A stretch of 43,171 nucleotides of DNA from positions 1 through 43,171 of the forward strand of contig JANQWC010000015.1 in NCBI GenBank assembly GCA_030730025.1. Reading direction: 5' to 3'. The position numbers were made by a program, and so were the translations under genes. Below are positions 29,449 through 37,087 of this stretch, in pieces; the first letter of the stretch is position 1, and every line of letters begins with the position of its first letter. Source of the stretch: Crocinitomicaceae bacterium. GTDB lineage: Bacteria > Bacteroidota > Bacteroidia > Flavobacteriales_D > Crocinitomicaceae. A model generated the notes under the pieces. That model did not search any database, had not been told where the DNA came from, and saw nothing but the letters and a program-made list of their open reading frames with translations.

Positions 29449-30426
29449 TTATCTGTATAGTGTCGCTTTTACGGCCTTCACGATGCGCTCTACGTTAGGC
29501 AAAGCTTCGTCGATGAGCGTTGGTGAGAAAGCAAATGGGGTATCGGTTTGGGTAACGCGTTGTACTGGTGCATCTAGGTAATCAAATGCATAGCGTTGGA
29601 GGTGGTAAGCGATTTCGGAAGAAATACTTGCCAAAGGCCAAGATTCTTCTACAACTACACAACGGTTGGTTTTCTTGATCGATTCAACGATGGTGCCGTA
29701 GTCGAGTGGGCGAATGGTGCGCAAATCGATGATTTCTACACTGATGTTTTCTTTGGCGAGTACATCGGCAGCTTCTTGGGCTACTTTGATGATTTTACCA
29801 AAGGTAACTAAAGTGATGTCGGTACCCTTGCGTTTGATGTCTGCAACGCCGATTGGAATGATGTATTCGCCTTCAGGTACTTCGCCTTTGTCGCCGTACA
29901 TTTTTTCTGATTCGAGGAATACAACTGGGTCGTTGTCGCGGATGGCGGCTTTTAGAAGACCTTTTGCGTCGGCTGGGTTGGATGGTGTAATGACTTTCAA
30001 GCCAGGAACGTGTGCATAGAATGCTTCGAAACTTTGTGAGTGCGTAGCGGCTAATTGGCCAGCAGTACCGTTTCCGCCGCGGAACACGATAGGGCAACCG
30101 TATTGACCACCCGACATCTGGAGCATTTTAGCTGCAGAGTTGATGATTTGGTCGGCTGCAAGAATGGCAAAGTTCCAGGTCATGAACTCTACAATAGGGC
30201 GCAAGCCGTTCATGGCGGCACCTACTGCAATACCTGAAAAACCAAGCTCGGCAATAGGTGTGTCGATAATGCGTTTTGCACCAAATTCGTCGAGCATCCC
30301 TTGAGATACTTTGTAAGCACCATTGTATTCGGCAACTTCTTCTCCGAGCAAAAATACGCTTTCATCTCTGCGCATTTCTTCGGACATGGCTTCTCTAAGG
30401 GCTTCTCTGAACTGTAGGGTTTTCAT
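29449..30426 (-). CDS. pdhB: Pyruvate dehydrogenase E1 component, beta subunit
   Basis: A 325-residue subunit of the alpha2-beta2 thiamine-diphosphate E1 enzyme that decarboxylates pyruvate for acetyl-CoA production. It shows RDESVFLLGEEVAEYNGAYK, then RIIDTPIAELGFSGIAVGAA and FMTWNFAILAADQIINSAAK, all typical of E1 beta; the C-terminal part has IIDLRTIRPLDYGTIVESIK. The alpha subunit and E2 are not in the window. A related branched-chain 2-oxoacid E1 beta is possible but less likely. It has its own promoter box and a strong terminator, so it appears to be monocistronic. Confidence 0.92.
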   Translation of the reverse strand: MKTLQFREALREAMSEEMRRDESVFLLGEEVAEYNGAYKVSQGMLDEFGAKRIIDTPIAELGFSGIAVGAAMNGLRPIVEFMTWNFAILAADQIINSAAKMLQMSGGQYGCPIVFRGGNGTAGQLAATHSQSFEAFYAHVPGLKVITPSNPADAKGLLKAAIRDNDPVVFLESEKMYGDKGEVPEGEYIIPIGVADIKRKGTDITLVTFGKIIKVAQEAADVLAKENISVEIIDLRTIRPLDYGTIVESIKKTNRCVVVEESWPLASISSEIAYHLQRYAFDYLDAPVQRVTQTDTPFAFSPTLIDEALPNVERIVKAVKATLYR

Positions 30427-30446
30427 AGTGTCATTTTTACAATTAG

Positions 30447-30454
30447 CAAAATTA
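30447..30454 (-). promoter_or_regulatory. Predicted promoter -7 box of pdhB
   Basis: The minus strand reads TAATTTTG, an exact TAnnTTTG match, 20 bases before the pdhB ATG in the 53-base gap after clpX. The -33 region is weak (a TTTA). No terminator is visible between clpX and this site. Confidence 0.5.
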
Positions 30455-30479
30455 CAAATAAGTCAGAAACTATAAATGC

Positions 30480-31712
30480 TTATGCTACTTTAAGTGTTGC
30501 AATTTTTGATTTGCCAAATTGTTGGGTGGCGTAGTCTAGATTGACAGATAAGGATTTTTTGGATGAACTTGGCAGTTCGAACATAGCGTCAGTGAGGATG
30601 GCTTCGCAAATAGAGCGCAAGCCACGCGCACCCAACCCAAATTCCATGGCTTTTGTAACGATGAAATCGAGTACTTCTTGATCGAAATCTAGTTTGACGC
30701 CGTCGATGTCAAAGAGCTTGGTATATTGCTTGACCAATGCGTTTTTGGGTTCGGTCAGAATGCGTTTGAGGTCGGCTTCTTTGAGTGGCTCTAGGTAGGT
30801 GAGCACAGGGAAGCGACCTATGAGCTCTGGAATGAGACCAAAGTTTCGGATGTCGGTAGGGGTGATGTATTTGAGCAGGGAATCTTGCTCTATACTTTGC
30901 TCATCTGCGGATGAAAACCCAATGGTTTGACGGTTGACCCGATTGGCAATGAGTCTTTCGATGCCGTCAAAGGCGCCACCGCATATAAACAAGATGTTTT
31001 TGGTATCAATGGAAATCATTTTTTGCTCTGGGTGCTTGCGTCCGCCTTGTGGTGGTACGTTGACGGTTGCACCTTCTAGTAATTTGAGCAAAGCTTGCTG
31101 TACGCCTTCGCCAGATACATCGCGGGTGATGCTTGGATTGTCGTTTTTACGGGCAATTTTATCGACTTCATCGATGAAAACAATACCCATTTGAGCGTTT
31201 TCTACGTTGTAATCTGCCGCTTGCAGGAGGCGAGACAAAATGCTTTCGACGTCTTCACCTACATAGCCCGCCTCGGTGAGAACAGTGGCATCTGCAATGC
31301 AAAATGGCACATTGAGCAACTTCGCTATCGACTTGGCAAGTAACGTTTTGCCTGTACCGGTTCGGCCAACGAGAATGACATTCGATTTTTCAATCTCTAC
31401 TTCATTTTCGGTAGTTTTTTGCTTGAGTCTTTTGAAGTGATTATAGACCGCTACCGCCAATACTTTTTTGGCGTCTTGTTGGCCAATGACGTATTGGTCG
31501 AGGTGCGCTTTGATTTCTTGTGGTTTGAGCAAGTTGAGCCCTTGGAAAGCAGCGCTAGTGGCGATTGGCGAAAGGGTAAGTTCTTCTTGTACTATTTTGC
31601 TGGCTTGGTTGGCGCAGGAATCGCAGATATGACCGTTGATACCGGCAATCAGCATATTGACGCCAGAGCGCGGCGAACCACAAAATGAACACGTTGTTTC
31701 TTTTTTAGCCAT
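30480..31712 (-). CDS. clpX: ATP-dependent Clp protease ATP-binding subunit ClpX
   Basis: A 410-residue AAA+ unfoldase that feeds tagged proteins into ClpP. The N-terminal zinc domain has its four cysteines (Cys8, Cys11, Cys30, Cys33). Walker A is GRTGTGKT (116-123), Walker B IVFIDE (177-182), and the RPV-type and sensor regions include [18 protein letters not shown]. The C-terminal [14 protein letters not shown] stretch is standard. It follows clpP by three bases, so the two are co-expressed. Confidence 0.97.
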   Translation of the reverse strand: MAKKETTCSFCGSPRSGVNMLIAGINGHICDSCANQASKIVQEELTLSPIATSAAFQGLNLLKPQEIKAHLDQYVIGQQDAKKVLAVAVYNHFKRLKQKTTENEVEIEKSNVILVGRTGTGKTLLAKSIAKLLNVPFCIADATVLTEAGYVGEDVESILSRLLQAADYNVENAQMGIVFIDEVDKIARKNDNPSITRDVSGEGVQQALLKLLEGATVNVPPQGGRKHPEQKMISIDTKNILFICGGAFDGIERLIANRVNRQTIGFSSADEQSIEQDSLLKYITPTDIRNFGLIPELIGRFPVLTYLEPLKEADLKRILTEPKNALVKQYTKLFDIDGVKLDFDQEVLDFIVTKAMEFGLGARGLRSICEAILTDAMFELPSSSKKSLSVNLDYATQQFGKSKIATLKVA

Positions 31713-31715
31713 GTG

Positions 31716-32381
31716 TTATTTTGGATTGCGCAATAAGACTTCATCAACCATTCCGTAGGCTTTCGCTTCTTCGGAGGTCATCCAGTAATCGCGGTCGGAG
31801 TCGGCCCAGACTTTGTCGTAGTCTTGTTTAGAGTGTGTAGCGATGATGTCGTAAAGTTCTTTTTTCAACTTTTGAATTTCACGAGCTGTGATTTCGATAT
31901 CTGAAGCCTGACCTTGTGCACCGCCTAGTGGTTGGTGGATCATGACGCGCGAGTGCTTGAGCGCACTGCGTTTGCCTTCAGCGCCTGCACAAAGCAGAAC
32001 GGCACCCATAGAAGCGGCCATTCCTGTACAAATTGTGGCTACATCGGGGCGGATGTATTGCATGGTATCGTAAATACCCAAACCTGCGTATACAGAACCA
32101 CCAGGAGAGTTGAGGTAAATTTGAATGTCTTTTTTGGCGTCAACTGACTCTAAAAACAAGAGCTGTGCGTTGATGATGTTGGCTACTTGGTCATTGATGC
32201 CGGTGCCGAGGAAAATGATGCGGTCCATCATGAGTCGCGAAAAAACATCCATTTGGGTCATGTTCAAAGGGCGCTCTTCAATGATGTAGGGAGTCATGGA
32301 AGACTCGATATAGTGGTCCACGTTCATGCTGCTGATGCCCATGTGTTTGGTGGCGTATTTGCGAAATTCGTTGCTGTCCAT
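31716..32381 (-). CDS. clpP: ATP-dependent Clp protease proteolytic subunit
   Basis: A 221-residue serine protease that forms the tetradecameric chamber used by ClpX. The catalytic triad is seen as Ser124 in GMAASMGA, His149 in VMIHQP and Asp198 in DRDYWM. The stretch IYLNSPGGSVYAGLGIYDTM is a family hallmark. The N-terminus is a little longer than in E. coli, as expected before processing. It precedes clpX by three bases and has its own promoter box. Confidence 0.97.
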   Translation of the reverse strand: MDSNEFRKYATKHMGISSMNVDHYIESSMTPYIIEERPLNMTQMDVFSRLMMDRIIFLGTGINDQVANIINAQLLFLESVDAKKDIQIYLNSPGGSVYAGLGIYDTMQYIRPDVATICTGMAASMGAVLLCAGAEGKRSALKHSRVMIHQPLGGAQGQASDIEITAREIQKLKKELYDIIATHSKQDYDKVWADSDRDYWMTSEEAKAYGMVDEVLLRNPK

Positions 32382-32401
32382 TTTTGTTTATTTTAGAGTC
32401 T

Positions 32402-32409
32402 CAAATTTA
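32402..32409 (-). promoter_or_regulatory. Predicted promoter -7 box of clpP-clpX
   Basis: The minus strand reads TAAATTTG, an exact TAnnTTTG match, 20 bases before the clpP ATG. The expected -33 position lacks a TTTG. Confidence 0.5.
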
Positions 32410-32443
32410 GTGATAATGGTTGGCTTTCTGCCTTACTTTTTTT

Positions 32444-32476
32444 CAAAAAAAAATCCTGAACGAATTCAGGATTTCA
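32444..32476 (-). terminator. Rho-independent terminator after the OmpA/TPR lipoprotein gene
   Basis: AATCCTGAA (32452-32460) and TTCAGGATT (32465-32473) form a perfect nine-pair stem around a CGAA loop. Read on the minus strand it follows the gene's stop and runs into a long T tract. Confidence 0.9.
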
Positions 32477-32496
32477 ATAGGGTTAGAAGGATGAGC

Positions 32497-34191
32497 TTAT
32501 TTCACTAATTCGATGAAAGAAGCGTCGTTCATTAATTTGATAAACTCGCGGTCTTTACTCGCTTTTTCTTTGAGATCAGCATTTTTAGCAATTGCTGTTT
32601 TCAATTTCGCAACTACAGCGTCTGCGCTCGCGCCGCTTCTGGCTTCGATGATGGCTTTGAGGTAAGCTAGTTCAGCTGTCTCAGGTAGGCCAGCGCTTGC
32701 TTTTTTAGCTGCGTCAAGTTTGTTGTTCAAGATCAGTACAAGTACTTTGTTGTAGGAGTCTTGTGAAAGGTTTTTCTCAGCAGCTGCGTAGTTGCCATCC
32801 ATGATGTCTAGTACAGCTTGGTTGTAGTTGTATACGCTTGTTTTGGCAGCACCTAAGAGTTTTTTGGTAGCTGCGCGGTTGCCTTCTAGAATAAGGCTTG
32901 CTGCCAAGTTGTTTTTGGTAACCGGAACATCTTTGAGCTCGTTGGCTTTTTTGAAAGCGCTAGCAGCATCTTTGGTGTTGCCGAGTTCAAAAAGTGTAGC
33001 GCCAAGGTTGGTGTGGGCACGGTGGTCAGTGGCGAAGTTGGCCGCTGCGATACCGTAGATGCGCGCTTTTTCGTTTTGGTCAGTTGTGAGTTTGCCTGCG
33101 GTGAACAATAATTCTTCAATAGAAAGTGCGTTCGGGTTTTGAACGCTTGCTGCACGTAGTTCGTCGTCGGTAAGGCCGAATTCGGTATACTTCACAACGA
33201 TAACTGCACGGCGGATCATTGGGAATACATCGCGCTCAAGTTCTGTGTAGGCCTTGCCGAGGTTGACCATGTCTTTTTCGCGTTGTTCTGCGTCTTTGGT
33301 CATTTCGAGGATGCGGATGAATAGGTTTTTGTCTGCCTCAGGTATTGTTGTGGTAGCGGCGAGTTGGCTTTTGAAACCTTCGAAGTCTTCGCCAAACTTT
33401 GCTAATGCATAAGCGTTGGTGTCCGCGTAGGCAGCAAGATTTGCTTTTTTCATGAGGGCGATGAGCGCTGTGCGTGCAGCAACTGTGCGGTCGGCAGAAA
33501 GGTTGTCGTTTTTAGCAACTTCACCGTCTGGAGAAGCATAACCGTTGATTTCGATACCTGTAATTTTGATTTTTGGGTTGGTTTGTGCCGCCTGCATCCA
33601 AGCCATTAAATCGATGATGTCTTGGTCTTTGGCTTCGGTAGCACGAACGTCTGACTTGCCTTTTTCAAAGTTGAATGTAGCTGTCGTGGTTTTGTCAAAC
33701 TGACGAACCAAAGCGTCTTGCTCAGTAAGTACTTTAAACGTTTTGTCGACGAGGTAAGGTGTGATGATGGTAGCGTCGGCAATTTTGGTTTCAGGTAAAG
33801 CACCTTTTTCTTTGGTTTGCTTGTACAATTTACCAGTGATGATCAAATCAGCGGCTTCCATTGAAGGATCATAAGCCAAAGTTTGTTCGAAAGTTGCGGT
33901 GCCGCCGGTTTTGAAATCGATGGTGGTGCCGTTGCCAGTAACTTTAGAACCGTTTACGTACCAAGTTCCTACTGCTGTAGAACCGATTTTTGGTGTGATT
34001 TCAGCTTTCGCCTTTTTTTGAATGCCTTTTTCAGGAACATTGACGGTAATGCTTACTTTCACGGAGTCGCCGTGCATTTCTAGTGGATTGGGGTTCACTG
34101 TGTAAGTGATGTCTTTAACCAGGTCGCAAGATGCAACAAAAAACGCCGCTGTTCCGATGAGTAAGGTTCCGTTTAAGCGAGTGAAATTCAT
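32497..34191 (-). CDS. Lipoprotein with OmpA-like domain followed by TPR-like repeats
   Basis: A 564-residue predicted lipoprotein. The signal ends in a lipobox FVASC with Cys22. Residues about 25-130 look beta-rich (TYTVNPNPLEMHGDSVKVSI). Next comes an OmpA-like region (about 180-270) with the Bacteroidota variant INGYASPDGEVAKNDNLSAD and the conserved RTVAAR; the aspartate usual in the peptidoglycan-binding TDS motif is replaced by Ser. The C-terminal half (about 360-550) is alanine-rich helical repeats resembling TPRs, for example AHTNLGATLFELGNTKDAAS. The frame is open nine codons upstream; I chose the ATG giving the normal signal peptide. Likely in the outer membrane facing the periplasm; function unknown. 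Flanked by its own promoter and terminator. Confidence 0.82.
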   Translation of the reverse strand: MNFTRLNGTLLIGTAAFFVASCDLVKDITYTVNPNPLEMHGDSVKVSITVNVPEKGIQKKAKAEITPKIGSTAVGTWYVNGSKVTGNGTTIDFKTGGTATFEQTLAYDPSMEAADLIITGKLYKQTKEKGALPETKIADATIITPYLVDKTFKVLTEQDALVRQFDKTTTATFNFEKGKSDVRATEAKDQDIIDLMAWMQAAQTNPKIKITGIEINGYASPDGEVAKNDNLSADRTVAARTALIALMKKANLAAYADTNAYALAKFGEDFEGFKSQLAATTTIPEADKNLFIRILEMTKDAEQREKDMVNLGKAYTELERDVFPMIRRAVIVVKYTEFGLTDDELRAASVQNPNALSIEELLFTAGKLTTDQNEKARIYGIAAANFATDHRAHTNLGATLFELGNTKDAASAFKKANELKDVPVTKNNLAASLILEGNRAATKKLLGAAKTSVYNYNQAVLDIMDGNYAAAEKNLSQDSYNKVLVLILNNKLDAAKKASAGLPETAELAYLKAIIEARSGASADAVVAKLKTAIAKNADLKEKASKDREFIKLMNDASFIELVK

Positions 34192-34215
34192 GATTTTAAT
34201 TTTTATGATTCCTTG

Positions 34216-34223
34216 CAAAATTA
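34216..34223 (-). promoter_or_regulatory. Predicted promoter -7 box of the OmpA/TPR lipoprotein gene
   Basis: The minus strand reads TAATTTTG, an exact TAnnTTTG match, 24 bases before the chosen ATG at 34191. The longer open frame would begin at 34218, inside this box, which supports the shorter start. Confidence 0.55.
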
Positions 34224-34291
34224 GGGAATAAATTTAACTTGTCTATTTTTTGGCTTCAAATCTTGAATTTTTGAAAAAAAACAGATCTTTT

Positions 34292-34723
34292 TTAGAGCGG
34301 ATGGAAGTCTAAATTCAATGCTTGAAGAGGAATGAGCACAAAGTCTCTGTCTTGGTAATGGGGATGGGGTATTTGTAAATCAGGCGTTTGGATACAAAGG
34401 CTTTCGTAGAAAATAATGTCTAAATCAATGCAGCGGTCTTCGTAGTGCGTACCCTGCTTGACCCGTCCCAGGGCTGTTTCTATGGCCTTTATTTCCTTTA
34501 ACAACGCGTATGGATTCAAGTCTGTGAGCAAGAGCAAACAACCATTCACAAATTCATTGTCGGAAACAAAACCCTCCGGAGCACTGCGGTAGTAAGGCGA
34601 GACCTGGACCACCTTTCCGCAGCTTTTAGAAAGTGCGTCGATGGCTTTTTGGATGTTCGCTTCTCTGTCGCCCAAATTAGAGCCAAAAGCGATGACTACT
34701 CTGTTGTTGCCGCTTATTTCCAT
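34292..34723 (-). CDS. folK: 2-amino-4-hydroxy-6-hydroxymethyldihydropteridine pyrophosphokinase
   Basis: A 143-residue enzyme that moves pyrophosphate from ATP to the pterin precursor of folate. The N-terminal VVIAFGSNLGDREANIQKAI and middle YYRSAPEG are family hallmarks, and the catalytic stretch YEDRCIDLDIIFY carries the paired aspartates (DLD) that bind magnesium. The end HPHYQDRDFVLIPLQALN is also typical. The ATG lies inside the end of gldD (10-base overlap), so it is the last gene of the topA-ssb-gldE-gldD-folK run. Confidence 0.92.
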   Translation of the reverse strand: MEISGNNRVVIAFGSNLGDREANIQKAIDALSKSCGKVVQVSPYYRSAPEGFVSDNEFVNGCLLLLTDLNPYALLKEIKAIETALGRVKQGTHYEDRCIDLDIIFYESLCIQTPDLQIPHPHYQDRDFVLIPLQALNLDFHPL

Positions 34724-35292
34724 TTAAAACTGTGCACGAGTTCTTGTAAATCTGACTTCAGGTATTGCAAAGTGGGCCGCAGTGAATCGTAATTGGGCCT
34801 GCAATTGAGTAGGATTTCTCCGCGCAGAAAATGTTGGGTAGAGTCGGTGAGGTAAAACTGAAAGTTGGTAGCGACATTTCCTTTGAGTTCGAAAAAGGTG
34901 CCAAATACGCGTTTTTGAGGTTCTATGATTTGTTCAAAGTCAATTTTGTCGGCCATAATTTTGTGCTCGTCTACTTTATCGTTGGCAAAATTGATGATTT
35001 CGGGCAAGGAATCTCTGGAAGGAAAGCGCAAGTAATACAAAAATAGGGTGCCGTTGAGTGGGCCTAAATCGATTTCTTGCACGCTGTAGTTATTTTTGGA
35101 TTGCGAAAATTTCTTGGGCATAAATAGGTTAGCCAACTTGAAGTGAAAATTGTTGGGGCTGGTATAGTTGCGGTAGGCATGAGCCGGAAATTCAGTGCGC
35201 AAAAATGTACTAGGTTTAGGGACGGGCTTGTCTTCTCCACAGGCCGTGAGGAGCAACAAACTCAAGGAAAAGAGGAGGAACTTAGTTTTCAT
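34714..35292 (-). CDS. gldD: Gliding motility lipoprotein GldD
   Basis: A 192-residue lipoprotein needed for gliding in Flavobacterium. The signal peptide MKTKFLLFSLSLLLLTACG ends in a lipobox with Cys18, and the mature part begins with the family-like KPSTFLRTEFPAHAYRNY. No enzymatic motif is visible. It overlaps the end of gldE by 11 bases and is followed by folK, matching the gldE-gldD arrangement known in gliding Bacteroidota. Its presence suggests type IX secretion and gliding genes elsewhere in the genome, which is inference. Confidence 0.9.
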   Translation of the reverse strand: MKTKFLLFSLSLLLLTACGEDKPVPKPSTFLRTEFPAHAYRNYTSPNNFHFKLANLFMPKKFSQSKNNYSVQEIDLGPLNGTLFLYYLRFPSRDSLPEIINFANDKVDEHKIMADKIDFEQIIEPQKRVFGTFFELKGNVATNFQFYLTDSTQHFLRGEILLNCRPNYDSLRPTLQYLKSDLQELVHSFKWK

Positions 35293-36619
35293 CGATGCAA
35301 ACTTTTACAGATTTAACGCGTTTTTTGTCGGAAGATTCGACAATGAGTTTGAGCGGCCCCAACACGATGTATTCATTGTTTTTGAGGATCCTGCCGGCAA
35401 CTTCAATGACCAGCCCTCCTAGGGTTTCGGCCTCACCGCGTGCGTCTTCAATGGTGTTTTCGTACTGTTCGCCAATGATTTTGAGCAGGTCGTTGAGCGA
35501 GGTGCGGCCTTCGAACAAAAAGATGTTGTCTGCTTGTTTGGTGTACTGAATTTCGGTGTCGTCAAATTCATCGGTGATGTCGCCAACAATTTCTTCTAGG
35601 ATATCTTCTAGGGTAATGATGCCACTCGCACCGCCGTATTCGTCTACAACCACCGCCATGTGCATTTTCATGTTGCGAAATTCTTGCAAAAGGTCATTGA
35701 TTTTTTTGTTTTCTGGAACGAAATACGGTTTTCTCAAGACCTGAGCCCAGTCAAAATTGGCGGGCTGCTCCAAATGATGCAACAAATCTTTGATGTAGAG
35801 AATGCCAATGATGTTGTCGGGGCTCTCGCTAAAAACTGGAATTCGGGAGTAGCCAACCTCGATGATTTTGTTCAAAACCATTGCAAAATCGTCTTCAGCA
35901 TCGATGTCTTCTACTTCTACGCGCGGCGTCATGATTTCTGAGGCTTCAGTTTTGCCAAAGCGCACAATGCCCTCTAGAATTTTGTGTTCTTCAAGAGAGC
36001 CACCATCCGTTTTGGTGAGGGCAACGGCTTGTTCGAGTTCGTTTTGGTTAATTGTTGTGCCTTTGTTGCCCAGTTTTTGAATGAAGTTCGTGCCCCAAAC
36101 CAAAATGTGCTTGAGCCAAGACACCGGTGGCATTTTACTGATGAAGCGCAGTGGATAGGCGGCGAGCAAACTGACTTTTAAAGCATTGCGATTGGCAAAA
36201 ATCTTAGGAATGACTTCCCCAAACAACAACAATAAAAGCGTAATACCAATGACCTCAATGACAAAACGCCACGGTGCAAATTGGCCCTGCGGCGGAAAGA
36301 GGTCGTTGAGGACAAAAGACGATAAAATGACCACGCCAACATTGACAAAATTGTTGAAAATAAGAATGGTCGCCAAGAGTTCTTGCGGCTTGGACAACAG
36401 CGTCAAAATGAGTTTGGCTCGTGCCGACGGATTGGCTTTGATCGCGGCGTTGTCTTTGGGTTTGAGCGAAAAGTAAGCGCTTTCTGAGCCCGAAGTAAAA
36501 GCGGACAGCAAGAGCAGCAAAAGAATAATCAAGAGGTAAAGATAGCTTGCATCGCTAATTTGGAAATGAAAATCAAAAAGCGACGCTTCGAGACTCGGAG
36601 GTTCTATAGCTGAGTTCAT
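35282..36619 (-). CDS. gldE: Gliding motility-associated protein GldE (CNNM/CorC-type CBS protein)
   Basis: A 445-residue inner-membrane protein. It has an N-terminal DUF21/CNNM membrane region (about residues 25-185), a CBS pair (about 215-345) with ILYIKDLLHHL and HMAVVVDEYGGASGIITLED, and a C-terminal CorC_HlyC domain (about 360-440) with DARGEAETLGGLVIEVAGRI. In Flavobacterium GldE supports gliding together with GldB and GldD. It lies three bases after ssb and overlaps gldD by 11 bases, so it is co-transcribed. A role in metal-ion efflux, known for relatives, is possible. Confidence 0.9.
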   Translation of the reverse strand: MNSAIEPPSLEASLFDFHFQISDASYLYLLIILLLLLLSAFTSGSESAYFSLKPKDNAAIKANPSARAKLILTLLSKPQELLATILIFNNFVNVGVVILSSFVLNDLFPPQGQFAPWRFVIEVIGITLLLLLFGEVIPKIFANRNALKVSLLAAYPLRFISKMPPVSWLKHILVWGTNFIQKLGNKGTTINQNELEQAVALTKTDGGSLEEHKILEGIVRFGKTEASEIMTPRVEVEDIDAEDDFAMVLNKIIEVGYSRIPVFSESPDNIIGILYIKDLLHHLEQPANFDWAQVLRKPYFVPENKKINDLLQEFRNMKMHMAVVVDEYGGASGIITLEDILEEIVGDITDEFDDTEIQYTKQADNIFLFEGRTSLNDLLKIIGEQYENTIEDARGEAETLGGLVIEVAGRILKNNEYIVLGPLKLIVESSDKKRVKSVKVCIDEN

Positions 36620-36622
36620 GGT

Positions 36623-37063
36623 TTAAAAGGGGAGGTCGTCGGCTGTGTCTGAGGCCAAGCCGCTCATGGGTGTAGGGTTATTGGGTTTTCCTTCGTTGCC
36701 GTAGTTGCTCGGGCGTTCTGATTGTTCGGCGCGGGTCAGGATCGTGAGCTCGTCGCCAACTACTTCTGTTGCATAGCGCATTTGCCCTTCTTTGTCTGTC
36801 CAAGATCTTTTTTTGAGTTTGCCCTCGACATAAATTTTGCTGCCTTTGCGCAGGTATTTATCTGCAACTTCGGCAAGGCCGCGCCACAGAACGATGTCGT
36901 GCCAATCGGTGATTTCTTTCTTCTCACCGCTTTGTTTGTCGGTGTAATTTTCTGAGGTAGCCAGTGGAAATGACGCCACTACAGCACCATTTTCCAAGCG
37001 TCGGACGTCGGGGTCTTTGCCCAGGTTTCCGATTAAAATAACTTTGTTGACACTGCCGTTCAT
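36623..37063 (-). CDS. ssb: Single-stranded DNA-binding protein
   Basis: A 146-residue OB-fold protein that coats single-stranded DNA in replication and repair. It has [20 protein letters not shown], then [20 protein letters not shown] and [16 protein letters not shown], and the acidic partner-binding tip DTADDLPF. An in-frame ATG six codons upstream exists; I chose MNGSVNKV because it fits the family start. It lies between topA and gldE, consistent with the known ssb-gldE linkage in flavobacteria. Confidence 0.95.
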   Translation of the reverse strand: MNGSVNKVILIGNLGKDPDVRRLENGAVVASFPLATSENYTDKQSGEKKEITDWHDIVLWRGLAEVADKYLRKGSKIYVEGKLKKRSWTDKEGQMRYATEVVGDELTILTRAEQSERPSNYGNEGKPNNPTPMSGLASDTADDLPF

Positions 37064-37087
37064 TTGATATTTTTCAATCAATAATAG

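Noticed and set aside
34192-34218. Longer start for the OmpA/TPR lipoprotein
   Set aside because: It would begin inside the promoter box and put nine extra residues before a normal lipoprotein signal.
34250-34291. Possible terminator after folK
   Set aside because: The only stem (TTCAAA/TTTGAA, six pairs, nine-base loop) is AT-only and is not followed by a T run on the minus strand.
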